Below are positions 16,772 to 26,220 of a stretch of DNA of 64,000 nt, piece after piece. This DNA comes from Microbacterium sp. 3J1 (GTDB lineage: Bacteria > Actinomycetota > Actinomycetes > Actinomycetales > Microbacteriaceae): contig NZ_CDWI01000011.1 in the NCBI RefSeq assembly GCF_001049495.1, positions 682,001 to 746,000 on the forward strand, read 5' to 3'. How positions within the stretch are numbered: position 1 is the first letter of the stretch; the number at the start of each line of letters is the position of its first letter. The notes beneath the pieces were generated by a model, which saw only the letters and a program-made list of their open reading frames with translations, was not told the DNA's origin and made no database searches. Both the position numbers and the translations under genes were made by a program.

Positions 16772-16865
16772 ACGGCTATGGAAACAAAGTGAACGGCTCG
16801 AAATGAGACCCGTCCGCGACTAGTGGTCTGCCCTGTCTGGGTGGACCGACCCTGACAGGAGAATT

Positions 16866-19679
16866 GTGGCTGGAAAACCACGCGTACACGAGATCGCCGC
16901 TGAACTCGGCGTCGACAGCAAGATCGCACTTGCGAAGCTCAAGGAACTCGGGGAGTTCGTCAAGAGCCCCTCTTCGACCATCGAACCGCCGGTGGCGCGC
17001 AAGCTGCGCGCGGCGATCGAGGCCGACTCGTCGCTGAAGTCCTCCGCTGACGCAGCCCCGGCTGCCGGTGGAGCGAACGCCGGCGGCGCCAAGCCCGGTG
17101 CTGCCAAGCCCGGTGCTGCCAAGCCCGGTGCTGCGAAGCCCGGTGCTGCCAAGCCGGGTGCTCCGACTCCCGGCCCGAAGCCCGGTCCGAAGCCGGCACC
17201 CGCGCCCGAGGCACCCGCCCCCGCGCCCGCCGCACCCGCATCCGAGGCTCCGGTCGAGCCTGCCGCTCCGGCCGCCTCGCCCGCCCCGAAGCCCGCCGAC
17301 GGCTCTGCCCCGAAGCCCGCTGACGGCTCGGCTCCCAAGCCCGGGGCGCCTCGTCCCGGCAACAACCCCTTCTCGTCTGCGCAGGGAATGGGCCAGCGTC
17401 CGACGGGTCCTCGTCCCGGCAACAACCCCTTCGCCTCCGCGCAGGGGATGGGCCAGCGTCCGACCCCCGGCAACATCCCGCGTCCGCAGGCTCCTCGCCC
17501 CGGCGCACCGCGCCCCGGCGCTCCTCGTCCCGGTTCCCCCCGTCCCGGCGCTCCGCGCGGCGGTCAGGGCGGTCGTCCCGGCGGCGCGCCGTTCCAGCAG
17601 CGTCCCGGCGGTCCCGGTCGTCCCGGCGGTGCCGGCGGCCCCGGTGCCGGTCCCGGCGCTCGTCCTGGCGGCGGCGGATTCGCCGGTCGCCCCGGTGGTG
17701 GCGGCGGTCGCGGCCGTGGTCCCGGTGGAGGCACCGCAGGTGCGTTCGGCAAGGGCGGCGGCAAGAGCAAGCAGCGCAAGTCGCGGCGTGCGAAGCGGCA
17801 GGAATTCGAGATGCGGAGCGCCCCGGTCGTCGGTGGCGTCAACGTCACCCGCGGTAACGGGGAGATCATCCGCATGCGCCGTGGTGCGTCGATCGCGGAC
17901 TTCGCCGACAAGATCGAGACGCTGACCGGTTACACGGTCCAGCCCGGAACCCTCGTGACGATCCTCTTCAACCTCGGCGAGATGGCCACGGCCACCGAGT
18001 CGCTGGACGAGGCGACGTTCGAGGTCCTCGGCGAGGAGCTCGGCTACAAGATCCAGATGGTCTCGCCCGAGGACGAGGACAAGGAGCTCCTCGAGGGCTT
18101 CGGTCTCGACCTCGAGGCCGAACTGGAGAGCGAGAGCGAGGACGACCTCGAGATCCGTCCCCCGGTCGTCACCGTCATGGGTCACGTCGACCACGGTAAG
18201 ACGCGACTCCTCGACGCCATCCGCCAGACCAACGTCATCGAGGGTGAGGCCGGCGGCATCACCCAGCACATCGGTGCGTACCAGGTGTGGACGGAGCACG
18301 AGGGCATCGAGCGTGCGATCACCTTCATCGACACCCCGGGTCACGAGGCGTTCACCGCCATGCGTGCCCGTGGAGCGCAGGTCACCGACCTCGCGATCCT
18401 GGTGGTCGCGGCCGACGACGGCATCATGCCGCAGACGGTCGAGGCGCTCAACCACGCCCAGGCGGCGAACGTGCCGATCGTGGTCGCGGTGAACAAGGTC
18501 GACAAGCCCGAGGCGAACCCCGCCAAGGTCCGTCAGCAGCTGACCGAGTACGGTCTGGTCGCCGAGGAGTATGGCGGAGACGTCATGTTCGTCGACGTGT
18601 CGGCACGGGCGAACACCGGCATCCAGGAGCTCCTGGACGCGGTGCTGCTCACGGCTGACGCCGGTCTCGACCTCACGGCCAACCCGAACAAGGCCGCTCG
18701 CGGTGTCGCCATCGAGGCGAAGCTCGACAAGGGTCGCGGTTCGGTCGCCACGGTGCTGATCCAGTCCGGAACGCTCCGCATCGGTGACGCGATCGTCGCC
18801 GGCACCGCCTACGGCCGTGTGCGTGCGATGGCCGACGAGAACGGCGAGCAGGTCCTCGAGGCCTACCCGTCGCGTCCGGTGCAGGTGCAGGGTCTCAACT
18901 CGGTGCCGCGTGCCGGCGACGTCTTCATCGTCACCGAAGAGGACCGCATGGCCCGTCAGATCGCCGAGAAGCGTGAAGCGGTCGAGCGCAACGCCCAGCT
19001 GGCCAAGGCTCGCAAGCGCATCTCGCTCGAGGACTTCACCCGCGCTCTCGAAGAGGGCAAGGTCGAGTCGCTCAACCTCATCATCAAGGGTGACGTCTCC
19101 GGTGCCGTCGAGGCGCTCGAGGAGTCGCTGCTCAAGATCGAGGTCGACGACTCGGTGCAGCTCCGCATCATCCACCGCGGTGTCGGTGCGATCACGGAGT
19201 CCGATGTCAACCTGGCGACGATCGACAACGCGATCATCGTGGGCTTCAACGTCCGCCCCGACACGAAGGCGCGCGAGCGTGCTCAGCGTGAAGGCGTGGA
19301 CATCCGGTTCTACTCGGTGATCTACAACGCGATCGACGAGATCGAGAGCTCGCTCAAGGGCATGCTCAAGCCGGAGTACGAAGAGGTCCAGTCGGGTGTC
19401 GCCGAGATCCGCGAGGTGTTCCGCTCCTCGAAGTTCGGCAACATCGCCGGTGTCATCGTGCGCTCGGGAACGATCACGCGAAACGCCAAGGCCCGCGTCA
19501 TCCGCGACGGTGTGGTCATCGCCGATGGCCTCGCCATCGAGTCGCTGCGTCGATTCAAGGACGACGTCACCGAGGTGCGGACGGACTACGAGGCCGGTAT
19601 CGGCCTCGGCAAGTTCAACGACATCCAGATCGGCGACGAGATCGAGACCACTGAGCTGGTCGAGAAGCCTCGCGGCTGA
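16866..19679 (+). CDS. infB: Translation initiation factor IF-2
   Basis: 937-residue GTPase that delivers fMet-tRNA to the 30S subunit. Residues 1-60 form the IF2-N helical domain ([19 protein letters not shown]). A long Pro/Ala/Gly/Arg-rich linker spans about 60-310 and contains exact short repeats. The G domain follows with G1 '[10 protein letters not shown]', G3 'DTPGHEAF' and G4 'NKVDKPEA', then beta-barrel domains II-IV with fMet-tRNA binding at the C-terminus. GTG start with AGGAG upstream. It lies between ylxR and rbfA. The linker length makes the protein longer than E. coli IF-2 (890 residues) but is normal for actinobacteria. Confidence 0.97.
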   Translation: MAGKPRVHEIAAELGVDSKIALAKLKELGEFVKSPSSTIEPPVARKLRAAIEADSSLKSSADAAPAAGGANAGGAKPGAAKPGAAKPGAAKPGAAKPGAPTPGPKPGPKPAPAPEAPAPAPAAPASEAPVEPAAPAASPAPKPADGSAPKPADGSAPKPGAPRPGNNPFSSAQGMGQRPTGPRPGNNPFASAQGMGQRPTPGNIPRPQAPRPGAPRPGAPRPGSPRPGAPRGGQGGRPGGAPFQQRPGGPGRPGGAGGPGAGPGARPGGGGFAGRPGGGGGRGRGPGGGTAGAFGKGGGKSKQRKSRRAKRQEFEMRSAPVVGGVNVTRGNGEIIRMRRGASIADFADKIETLTGYTVQPGTLVTILFNLGEMATATESLDEATFEVLGEELGYKIQMVSPEDEDKELLEGFGLDLEAELESESEDDLEIRPPVVTVMGHVDHGKTRLLDAIRQTNVIEGEAGGITQHIGAYQVWTEHEGIERAITFIDTPGHEAFTAMRARGAQVTDLAILVVAADDGIMPQTVEALNHAQAANVPIVVAVNKVDKPEANPAKVRQQLTEYGLVAEEYGGDVMFVDVSARANTGIQELLDAVLLTADAGLDLTANPNKAARGVAIEAKLDKGRGSVATVLIQSGTLRIGDAIVAGTAYGRVRAMADENGEQVLEAYPSRPVQVQGLNSVPRAGDVFIVTEEDRMARQIAEKREAVERNAQLAKARKRISLEDFTRALEEGKVESLNLIIKGDVSGAVEALEESLLKIEVDDSVQLRIIHRGVGAITESDVNLATIDNAIIVGFNVRPDTKARERAQREGVDIRFYSVIYNAIDEIESSLKGMLKPEYEEVQSGVAEIREVFRSSKFGNIAGVIVRSGTITRNAKARVIRDGVVIADGLAIESLRRFKDDVTEVRTDYEAGIGLGKFNDIQIGDEIETTELVEKPRG
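17086..17160 (+). repeat. Five 15-bp tandem repeats in infB (unit A-A-K-P-G)
   Basis: Five adjacent 15-base units starting at 17086, 17101, 17116, 17131 and 17146 encode a [10 protein letters not shown] pentapeptide run in the IF-2 linker. Units differ by one or two bases. Such tracts change copy number by slippage. Confidence 0.85.
17349..17468 (+). repeat. 60-bp tandem duplication in infB linker
   Basis: Two 60-base units (17349-17408 and 17409-17468) encode nearly the same 20-residue segment around '[16 protein letters not shown]'. They differ at only a few bases. Confidence 0.85.
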
Positions 19680-19692
19680 TCGAGTTCGATAT

Positions 19693-19729
19693 CTTCGGGC
19701 GAGGGTGCGTCATGCACCCTCGCCCGAAG
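19693..19729 (+). terminator. 16-bp perfect hairpin between infB and rbfA
   Basis: Arms 19693-19708 and 19714-19729 pair perfectly over 16 bp with loop GTCAT. It lies 13 bases after the infB stop and 21 bases before rbfA. No T-run follows. It may attenuate transcription into rbfA or protect the infB mRNA end. Confidence 0.6.
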
Positions 19730-19750
19730 GGTACGTAGAGGGAGTGAACA

Positions 19751-20182
19751 ATGGCTGGTGAACGACAGGCACGACTCGCGGACCGCATCCGCGTGATCCT
19801 GGCCGAGCGTCTCGAGAAGGGGTTGCGCGACCCGCGCCTCGGTTTCGTGACGATCACCGACGTCCGGGTGAGCGGCGATCTGCAGCACGCGTCCGTGTTC
19901 TACACGGTGCTCGGGACGGAAGAGGAGCGCGTCTCCAGCGGCGCCGCGCTCGCCTCGGCGACGGGCATGCTGCGCACCGAGGTGGGCCGTCAGCTGAGCA
20001 CGCGTCTGGTCCCGACGCTGGAGTTCATCCCGGACGCACTGCCGGAGAACGCCGATCACATCTCGGCTCTGCTCCGTGAAGCGCAGCAGCGTGACGCGGA
20101 CGTGGCGAAGCTCGCGTCCTCGGCGTCCCACGCCGGCGACGCGGACCCATATGTGCGCCAGGACGACGAACCAGAATCCTGA
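19751..20182 (+). CDS. rbfA: Ribosome-binding factor A
   Basis: 143-residue RbfA, a KH-fold factor that binds immature 30S subunits and helps mature the 16S rRNA 5' end, important in cold. Family signature segments are 'RIRVILAERLEKGLRDPRLG', 'VTITDVRVSGDLQHASVFYT' and the C-terminal 'LRTEVGRQLSTRLVPTLEFI'. A short acidic tail follows. RBS GAGGGAG lies before the ATG. It is the last gene of the nusA-infB unit; a strong terminator follows within 10 bases. Confidence 0.95.
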   Translation: MAGERQARLADRIRVILAERLEKGLRDPRLGFVTITDVRVSGDLQHASVFYTVLGTEEERVSSGAALASATGMLRTEVGRQLSTRLVPTLEFIPDALPENADHISALLREAQQRDADVAKLASSASHAGDADPYVRQDDEPES

Positions 20183-20189
20183 TGTACTG

Positions 20190-20220
20190 GGGGAGGCCGC
20201 CTAAGGCGGCCTCCCCTCTT
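20190..20220 (+). terminator. Intrinsic terminator after rbfA
   Basis: An 11-bp GC stem (20191-20201 with 20205-20215, loop TAA) followed by CTCTT; ends the nusA-rbfA transcript. Confidence 0.8.
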
Positions 20221-20242
20221 GCTACCCTCAGCAGACGAGCGG

Positions 20243-22453
20243 ATGCTCGTGCGAACTGGGGGGTTCAGCATCGACGTGTTGAGTGCGCACAGAGCGACGG
20301 AGGTCGCTGCGGCCACGATGGAGGACGTCCTCGACGCCCTGCTCGAGAATGATCTGGCCTGCGCGCCCCACGTCGTGGCGCGCATCGTGGCGGAGGTGAC
20401 CGCCGACCCGCAGGCCGTACGAGCAGTCGCCGGTCTCCTCGACGCCTCTCAGCGGCACGGGCTGAAGCCGCTTCCGTCGCCGCTGCCCCTGATCGAATCG
20501 GTGCGGGTCCTCTTCGCCGACCTCACGCTCGACCAGCGGGACCGGGAACTGCTCGTCGCCGCCTCGCTGCGACTCGACGACCGCCTCGACCCGCTCCTCG
20601 ATTTCGACGGGCGCACGGCGGATGCTCTCGCGCAGTGCGCGGTCGCGGAATTCCTGCTCATCCACGCAGGGCGGGTGCGGATCGCCGACCCTCGTCTATC
20701 GATCTGGCTGCGCGCGACGACGACGGCATCGACGGTGGCCGCCGTGCATTCCCGCCTGCATGCCATCTTCCTCGCGCGCGGCGAGAAGGTCGATGCCGAC
20801 TGGCATCGGGCCCGTGCCTCGCTGTACGGCGTCCCCGAGACCGCGGAGGAGCTCATCCGCATCGCATACGAGCATTCCGCGGCCGGTCTGAGCGAGCGGG
20901 CTCTGGATCTCGCCCGCGAGGCGGCTGCGCATGCGACGGGCGGACGCCGAGACGAGGCCTTGGTCGTCGCCGGAGTCGCGGCGATGTCGGCGGGGTATCC
21001 CGTCGAGGCCGTCGACCAGCTGTCGGGTCTCTTCCCCGACGCCGAGGAAGGCTGGCGCCTCCGCAGTCTGAGCAGTCTCTTCATCGCTCAGGCGCATCTG
21101 CAGGGCGCGGTGCCCGACGTGCCCCTCGAGATGCTCGCACCACGGGACGACGTGAAGGAGCACTGGTACCGGTGGGCGCGGGCGTCAGCGTTCGCCGCCG
21201 TGCTGAGTGCCGAGCGCGGCGAGCGGCAGTCGATGCGCGTCTGGCTCGACGAGATGCGCGAGGCGTGCAGCAGGGGCGGGGTGGAGCGCGGACTCCGGGA
21301 TCCCGTCGTCGCACTCGCATGGCTGATCGTCGGAGAGCGCGATGTCGACGACGCGGAGGGTACCGGCCCGCTGACCGGAGGTGTGCTCCGCGCGATCAGA
21401 GCGGCCAGGAACGGAGACATCGACCGCGGTCTCCGCGTGCTCGCCGCCGGGGACTCCGGCATCGGCATGGCGGACGATCCGTTCGTGGCGGGTCTCGAGC
21501 GCAGCCCGCTCGTCGCGGCCTACCGCGCTGTCACCGAATCGCTTCTGCTCATGTGGCGAGGCGACATCGCCGTCGCTCGAACGCGGCTCCTGCGCGCGTC
21601 GCTCGAGCTCCCGGTGGCTCTGCCCTTCGGCGGTCTCGCGGTGGTGATGGCCCGGCGTCTCGACCTGGCCGTCCTCGGGCATCTCGGCCCCTTCTCGCGG
21701 GCTCTCACCGCCGTACTGCCCCCGGCGCTGCGGATCGATCAGCTCGTCGACCGCGGCATCCAGGCCTACCTCTCGGGAGCCTTCGACGAGGCGGCGTCGT
21801 TCATGCGGCTGTGGCGAGACCGCGGGGCCCGACAACCCGCCCTGTCCGTGCCCGGCCTGGAGGAGGTCGCGGACGCCGCGGGACTCGCACCGCCGACGGG
21901 GCGGCGCATCGAGCCGCCGGAGATCTCGCTCGCACAGGAGCTGCGCTCGCGGATCTCGACCTGCACGGATCGGGACTGGCTGTCGGAGTACCCGCGGATC
22001 AAGGCCGCCACGCGCTCGATAGGGTCCCCGTTCACCCGGGGTCGGGTCGAGGCGATGCTCGGCGCCCGCTCGCTCATCCGCGGCGACGCGGCCGCGGGGG
22101 CGGGACATCTCGAGGCCGCCCAGAATCTGTTCGAACTCTGCGGTGCGGATGCCTGGTCGAGGGCCGTGTCCGAGCGGCGGCGACGCGCGGATGCCGGGGA
22201 GCGGCGTGTCTCCGCGCCCGGTCAGGATCCGCTCGCCGCCTCTCGGCGCATCTGGGAGCCGATCCTCACGACGCGCGAGCTCGAGGTGGCCATGCTCGCG
22301 GTGGAAGGCGCGGCCAATCGGCAGATCTCGTCGACGCTCCACCTGTCGGTGCGGACCGTGGAGGTCCACCTCGGCCGGGTGTTCGCGAAGCTCGAGGTGA
22401 AGACGAGGGTCGAGCTCACCGTGCTCGCGCATCGGATCGGTCGCTACGCGTGA
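20243..22453 (+). CDS. LuxR-family regulator with helical repeat body, no NTPase
   Basis: 736-residue protein with a C-terminal LuxR/FixJ helix-turn-helix: 'LTTRELEVAMLAVEGAANRQ' starts the fold and 'TLHLSVRTVEVHLGRVFAKL' is the recognition helix, in the last 65 residues. The rest is an Ala/Leu/Arg-rich helical solenoid resembling the TPR-like middle of LAL (large ATP-binding LuxR) regulators. No Walker A or B motif is visible, so it looks like a LAL regulator lacking its ATPase. The start is uncertain: ATG 20243 is chosen; TTG 20219 and GTG 20276 are in frame. A TACCCT hexamer at 20222 may be its -10. It separates rbfA from truB. Target genes are unknown. Confidence 0.72.
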   Translation: MLVRTGGFSIDVLSAHRATEVAAATMEDVLDALLENDLACAPHVVARIVAEVTADPQAVRAVAGLLDASQRHGLKPLPSPLPLIESVRVLFADLTLDQRDRELLVAASLRLDDRLDPLLDFDGRTADALAQCAVAEFLLIHAGRVRIADPRLSIWLRATTTASTVAAVHSRLHAIFLARGEKVDADWHRARASLYGVPETAEELIRIAYEHSAAGLSERALDLAREAAAHATGGRRDEALVVAGVAAMSAGYPVEAVDQLSGLFPDAEEGWRLRSLSSLFIAQAHLQGAVPDVPLEMLAPRDDVKEHWYRWARASAFAAVLSAERGERQSMRVWLDEMREACSRGGVERGLRDPVVALAWLIVGERDVDDAEGTGPLTGGVLRAIRAARNGDIDRGLRVLAAGDSGIGMADDPFVAGLERSPLVAAYRAVTESLLLMWRGDIAVARTRLLRASLELPVALPFGGLAVVMARRLDLAVLGHLGPFSRALTAVLPPALRIDQLVDRGIQAYLSGAFDEAASFMRLWRDRGARQPALSVPGLEEVADAAGLAPPTGRRIEPPEISLAQELRSRISTCTDRDWLSEYPRIKAATRSIGSPFTRGRVEAMLGARSLIRGDAAAGAGHLEAAQNLFELCGADAWSRAVSERRRRADAGERRVSAPGQDPLAASRRIWEPILTTRELEVAMLAVEGAANRQISSTLHLSVRTVEVHLGRVFAKLEVKTRVELTVLAHRIGRYA

Positions 22454-22480
22454 GCCGGTAGGGTGCGCAGCGGCGACCGC

Positions 22481-23377
22481 TCACCGGGGCAGGGAGAGCA
22501 GCTCGCCGTCCGCCTCGGCGAGACCGTCGCCGATGAGCGAGTCGATCGCTCTGTCGCGTTGCAGAGGGTCCGGCCAATCGGGGAGCACGCCGACGAGGGG
22601 GACGGAGTCGGGTGCCGCGTTCCGCAGGGTTCGGAGAACCGCGCCGCGCGCCTGTCGGTCCGAGCCCTCGAACGTCGCCTGACGTCTTCGGGTGTCTTCG
22701 GTCTCCGGTCGGCCGGCGGCGACCCAGGCGCAGGTCTCGAGGAGGGGACAGATCTCGCAGCGAGGAGCCCGCGCGACGCACACCGTCGCGCCCAGCTCCA
22801 TCGCTGCCGCGTTGAACACCGCGGACTCGTGATCAGAGTCGGGGAGGAGCGCATCCATGCGCTCGAGGTCGTGTCGGGAGGGCGGGCCGGGCTGAGCCTG
22901 ACCGAGGACAGCCCGTGCGATGACCCGCCGCGTGTTCGTGTCGACCACGGGATGTCTGTCGCCGTATGCGAAGACCGCCACCGCTCTCGCTGTGTAGTCC
23001 CCGATGCCGGAGAGCTGCAGCAGAGCCTCCACGTCACGGGGCACCACGCCCGCGTGACGCTCGGTGATCTCCTTGGCAGCCCGATGGAGCCAGAGCGCGC
23101 GACGGGGATAGCCGAGATTCGCCCACTGCTGCACGACGTCGGCGGGCGAGGCGGCCGCGAGGGCACGAGGGGTGGGCCAGCGGGCGAGCCAGGCGTCGAG
23201 GTGAGGGATCACTCGATTCACGGGCGTCTGCTGCAGCATGAACTCGCTGACCAGAGTGCCCCACGCGCCGAAATCGCGCCGGAAGTCCGCCCTCCGCCAG
23301 GGCAGGTCGCGCGCCGCGCTCCGATACCACTCGCCGAGCGGCAGCGATTCCGCGGGAGCGGACGACGACGGGGACAC
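22481..23377 (-). CDS. mutY: A/G-specific adenine glycosylase MutY
   Basis: 298-residue base-excision repair enzyme that removes adenine paired with 8-oxoguanine. Catalytic Glu45 is in 'SEFMLQQTPVNRV'; the helix-hairpin-helix reads 'LLQLSGIGDYTARAV', followed by the catalytic Asp in 'VVDTNTRRVIAR'. The [4Fe-4S] cluster Cys pattern C-x6-C-x2-C-x5-C is complete in 'CVARAPRCEICPLLETC'. The NUDIX-like 8-oxoG recognition domain of E. coli MutY (350 residues) is missing or much reduced, which is common in actinobacteria. The GTG start is supported by TAGGCT 6 bases upstream. Divergent from truB. Confidence 0.92.
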   Translation of the reverse strand: MSPSSSAPAESLPLGEWYRSAARDLPWRRADFRRDFGAWGTLVSEFMLQQTPVNRVIPHLDAWLARWPTPRALAAASPADVVQQWANLGYPRRALWLHRAAKEITERHAGVVPRDVEALLQLSGIGDYTARAVAVFAYGDRHPVVDTNTRRVIARAVLGQAQPGPPSRHDLERMDALLPDSDHESAVFNAAAMELGATVCVARAPRCEICPLLETCAWVAAGRPETEDTRRRQATFEGSDRQARGAVLRTLRNAAPDSVPLVGVLPDWPDPLQRDRAIDSLIGDGLAEADGELLSLPR

Positions 23378-23383
23378 CCAGAC

Positions 23384-23389
23384 AGCCTA
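23384..23389 (-). promoter_or_regulatory. Leaderless -10 hexamer for mutY
   Basis: TAGGCT on the minus strand, 6 bases before the GTG at 23377. Confidence 0.65.
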
Positions 23390-23442
23390 GGCGAACGTCG
23401 CGGGCAGGCCGCGTGCGGTGCAGGACCGGCCGACGGCCATCG

Positions 23443-23448
23443 TAGGCT
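23443..23448 (+). promoter_or_regulatory. Leaderless -10 hexamer for truB
   Basis: TAGGCT, then GGGGGG, then the ATG at 23455. Confidence 0.65.
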
Positions 23449-23454
23449 GGGGGG

Positions 23455-24348
23455 ATGGTCTCGCCCGGCATCCTCCTCGTCGACAAGCCCGCTGGACTGA
23501 CCAGCCACGACGTCGTCGCGCGCGTCCGTCGTGCGTTCGGCACGCGCAAGGTCGGCCACGCCGGCACTCTGGACCCCATGGCGACGGGGCTGCTCGTCAT
23601 CGGTCTCGAAGGGGCCACTCGTCTCCTCACGTACGTCGTCGGCGTCGACAAGACCTACGAGGCGACGATCCGGCTCGGACAGTCGACGGGGACCGACGAT
23701 GCGGACGGCGAGATCCTCGCGCGGGCGACCGAGGCATCGTGGACCGGGGTCACCCCGGAACGCATCGCCGAAGGCGTGCGCGCCCTGACCGGCGCGATCT
23801 CACAGGTGCCCAGCTCGGTCTCGGCGATCAAGGTCGATGGACGACGGGCCTACGATCTGGTCCGCGCCGGCGAGGAGGTCGTGCTCAAGGCCCGCTCGGT
23901 GACCGTCTCGCGCTTCGACGTGACCGACCGGCGTGCAGGAGACGGCACGCTCGATCTCGACGTCGTCGTCGACTGCTCCTCCGGCACCTACATCCGATCG
24001 CTCGCACGCGATCTGGGTGCCGATCTCGGCGTCGGGGGACACCTGACAGCACTGCGCCGCACCAGGGTCGGCGATTTCGACGTGGCGGATGCGGTCGACC
24101 TCGACGGTCTCGCCGACGCGCGATTGCTGTCCCCTGCTGCCGCAGCCGCCCGGGTGCTCGACCCGCTGTCGGTGTCGGCCGCGGATGCCCGTGACCTGCG
24201 CCACGGCAAGCGCCTCATCGGTCAGGCCACCCGCCTGCGAGGGTCGCTGGCGGCGGCCATCGACGAGGACGGGGTGCTCGTCGGCGTCGTGGAGAAGCGC
24301 GGCGACGACCTGAAGAGCACGATGAACATGCCCGAGGTGGCGCAGTGA
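23455..24348 (+). CDS. truB: tRNA pseudouridine(55) synthase
   Basis: 297-residue TruB, which isomerises U55 in the T-loop of tRNAs. The catalytic Asp is in 'KVGHAGTLDPMATGLLVIG'; the preceding 'LLVDKPAGLTSHDVVARVRR' is the family's first motif, and 'SALKVDG'-like 'SAIKVDGRRAYDLVRAGEEV' is the third. 'DCSSGTYIRSLARDLG' completes the core. A C-terminal PUA-like domain follows. Length is typical. Its stop overlaps the start of the next gene by 4 bases, so the two are translationally coupled. It begins the truB-to-ribF transcript. Confidence 0.96.
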   Translation: MVSPGILLVDKPAGLTSHDVVARVRRAFGTRKVGHAGTLDPMATGLLVIGLEGATRLLTYVVGVDKTYEATIRLGQSTGTDDADGEILARATEASWTGVTPERIAEGVRALTGAISQVPSSVSAIKVDGRRAYDLVRAGEEVVLKARSVTVSRFDVTDRRAGDGTLDLDVVVDCSSGTYIRSLARDLGADLGVGGHLTALRRTRVGDFDVADAVDLDGLADARLLSPAAAAARVLDPLSVSAADARDLRHGKRLIGQATRLRGSLAAAIDEDGVLVGVVEKRGDDLKSTMNMPEVAQ

Positions 24349-24713
24349 TCCTCTGGTTGACCCTCACGCAGGTCGTCGTGGCCGCCTCGGCCGGCGCATT
24401 CTGCGTGGCACTCGGGCTGTTCGGCCGTCGTCCCAGCGACTACACGGTCGGCGCGCTCGCCCTCGTCGAGCTGCTGCTGATCGTGCAGGTGGTCGTCGCG
24501 ATCGTCGCGCCCTTCGCCGGCAACCCGCCCACCGGAGACCTGCTCGAGTTCTGGGTCTACCTCGTGTCGGCCGTGCTGCTCCCGATCGGAGCGGTGCTCT
24601 GGGCGCTGATGGAGCGCAGTCGATGGAGCACCGTGATCCTGGGCGTGGCTGCGATCGCGGTCGCGATCATGGTCTGGCGGATGCACGTCATCTGGACGGT
24701 CCAGGTCGCCTGA
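24345..24713 (+). CDS. Small four-helix membrane protein
   Basis: 122-residue hypothetical with four predicted transmembrane helices and almost no soluble part: VILWLTLTQVVVAAS, VGALALVELLLIVQV, LLEFWVYLVSAVLLP and TVILGVAAIAVAIM. I recognise no named family. The GTG overlaps the truB stop (GTGA), so it is coupled to truB. A similar small membrane gene follows directly. The pair sits between truB and ribF, the place where such small membrane proteins are often seen in Microbacteriaceae. Function unknown. Confidence 0.78.
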   Translation: MILWLTLTQVVVAASAGAFCVALGLFGRRPSDYTVGALALVELLLIVQVVVAIVAPFAGNPPTGDLLEFWVYLVSAVLLPIGAVLWALMERSRWSTVILGVAAIAVAIMVWRMHVIWTVQVA

Positions 24714-24752
24714 GCCGCGTCCAGGGCGCATCCCTGATCGTCCAGCCCGACC

Positions 24753-24758
24753 TAGAAT
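24753..24758 (+). promoter_or_regulatory. -10 hexamer before the second small membrane gene
   Basis: TAGAAT ends 10 bases before the ATG at 24769, leaving a very short leader with GGTGGAG. Confidence 0.5.
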
Positions 24759-24768
24759 GGGTGGAGCT

Positions 24769-25215
24769 ATGAGCACCACCGTCCCCAGCACCCGTATGAC
24801 CGGCATCGGCCGTGTCCTCGTGATCGTCTACGCCGTCATGGCGTTGGCCGCGACGGGTCGCAGCTTCGTCCAGATCGTCCGTCAGTTCGATGAGGCACCA
24901 CTGGCCTACGCGCTCTCGGCGCTCGCCGCCGTCGTCTACGTGCTCGCGACGATGGCTCTCGTGCTCGCCCGTCGGCGAGGGTGGTACACCGTGGCGTGGA
25001 TCGCGATCGTCTTCGAGCTCACCGGCGTCCTCGTGGTCGGGGCGCTCAGTCTCTTCCTCCCCGATCTGTTCCCGCACGACACCGTCTGGTCCATGTTCGG
25101 CCGCGGCTATCTCTTCATTCCCCTCGTGCTGCCGGTGTTCGGGGTCTGGTGGCTTCGGACGCATCGTCCCGCCGCCGCGGCCCAGCCGCGCGAGACCGCC
25201 GGAGCGACCGCGTGA
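24769..25215 (+). CDS. Four-helix membrane protein upstream of ribF
   Basis: 148-residue hypothetical membrane protein. It opens MSTTVPSTRMTGIGRVL and has four hydrophobic helices: VLVIVYAVMALAATG, ALAAVVYVLATMALVL, VAWIAIVFELTGVLVVGA and GYLFIPLVLPVFGVWWL. A short Ala/Pro-rich tail follows. An ATG with GGTGGAG upstream and a -10 hexamer close by fix the start; an upstream in-frame ATG at 24757 would lie inside the promoter. The stop overlaps the ribF GTG by 4 bases. No family is recognised; the coupling suggests co-expression with riboflavin-cofactor synthesis but does not prove a joint function. Confidence 0.78.
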   Translation: MSTTVPSTRMTGIGRVLVIVYAVMALAATGRSFVQIVRQFDEAPLAYALSALAAVVYVLATMALVLARRRGWYTVAWIAIVFELTGVLVVGALSLFLPDLFPHDTVWSMFGRGYLFIPLVLPVFGVWWLRTHRPAAAAQPRETAGATA

Positions 25216-26168
25216 TCGTCTTCCGCGACCCTGAGACCGTGCCTGCGGACTTCGGGCCCTCGGTCGTCGCCATCGGCAAGTTCGACGGCGTGCATGCAGG
25301 GCATCGCGCCGTCATCCGTCGACTCAAGGAGAAAGCGGCGGAGACGGGGGAGCGCTCCGTCGCCGTCACCTTCGACCGGAATCCGCTGGCGGTGCTGCGG
25401 CCGGACCGCTGCCCCGAGAACGTCGTCACGGTCGAACGCAAGCTCGAACTGCTCGGCGAGCTCGGACTCGACGCCACGCTGCTGTTGACGTTCGACGCCG
25501 CACTCGCCGCTCGCAGCGCGGAGGACTTCGTGACCGACATCCTCGTCGGCGCTCTCCACGTGTCGACCGTTCTCGTCGGCGAGGACTTCCGCTTCGGGCG
25601 AGGCGGAGCAGGCACCCCCGAGCTGCTGCGCGAGCTCGGCCCTCGACTCGGCTTCGACGTCGAGGTCGTGGACGACGTCTTCCTCGACGGCTCTGAGCGT
25701 CGCGTCTCATCGACCTGGATCCGCGAGCTGCTGATGGCGGGCGACGTCACGACGGCTGCTCGGGTGCTCGATCGCAACGTCGACGTCCGCGGTGAGGTCG
25801 TGCACGGTCTCAAGCGCGGACGCGAACTCGGATTCCCGACCGCCAACCTGTCGGCGTCCGTCGATTCGTTCGTGCCGGCCGACGGCGTGTACGCAGGCTG
25901 GCTCTTCGATCACGAGACGGGCATCCGTCATCGGGCGGCGATCTCCGTGGGCACGAACCCGACGTTCGACGACGTGCTCGAACGCCAGGTCGAGGCCCAC
26001 GTGCTCGGCGGCGAGACCGACCTCGATCTCTACGGACACGATGTGACCGTGGAGTTCGTCGAACGGCTCCGCGGCATGGTCGCCTTCGAAGGGATCGAGA
26101 AGCTGAAGGTGCAGATGGCCGCCGATGTCGCGGATGCCGAGCGAGTGCTCGCAGATCGGGCCGTCTGA
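25212..26168 (+). CDS. ribF: Bifunctional riboflavin kinase/FAD synthetase
   Basis: 318-residue enzyme making FMN from riboflavin, then FAD. The N-terminal FAD synthetase (nucleotidyltransferase) domain carries 'VAIGKFDGVHAGHRAVI' and the closing 'RRVSSTWIRELLMAGDV'. The C-terminal riboflavin kinase domain carries 'LKRGRELGFPTANLSAS' and 'PADGVYAGWL', plus 'SVGTNPTFD'. Both domains are complete and length is standard. The GTG overlaps the previous stop. In many actinobacteria truB, ribF, rpsO and pnp are consecutive; here 14.6 kb of other genes separate ribF from rpsO. Confidence 0.96.
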   Translation: MIVFRDPETVPADFGPSVVAIGKFDGVHAGHRAVIRRLKEKAAETGERSVAVTFDRNPLAVLRPDRCPENVVTVERKLELLGELGLDATLLLTFDAALAARSAEDFVTDILVGALHVSTVLVGEDFRFGRGGAGTPELLRELGPRLGFDVEVVDDVFLDGSERRVSSTWIRELLMAGDVTTAARVLDRNVDVRGEVVHGLKRGRELGFPTANLSASVDSFVPADGVYAGWLFDHETGIRHRAAISVGTNPTFDDVLERQVEAHVLGGETDLDLYGHDVTVEFVERLRGMVAFEGIEKLKVQMAADVADAERVLADRAV

Positions 26169-26220
26169 ACGACGCGCCAACTCTCCGTGACCGGATCCGC
26201 ACCGGCCGATTCGGATGACA

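Noticed and set aside
17086..17468. Tandem repeats considered as a CRISPR-like or VNTR element
   Set aside because: They are in-frame coding repeats of the IF-2 linker with no spacers; recorded only as coding repeats.
16776..19175. Antisense open frame of 799 codons opposite infB
   Set aside because: Low-complexity reading produced by the repeated infB linker; the sense strand is unmistakable IF-2.
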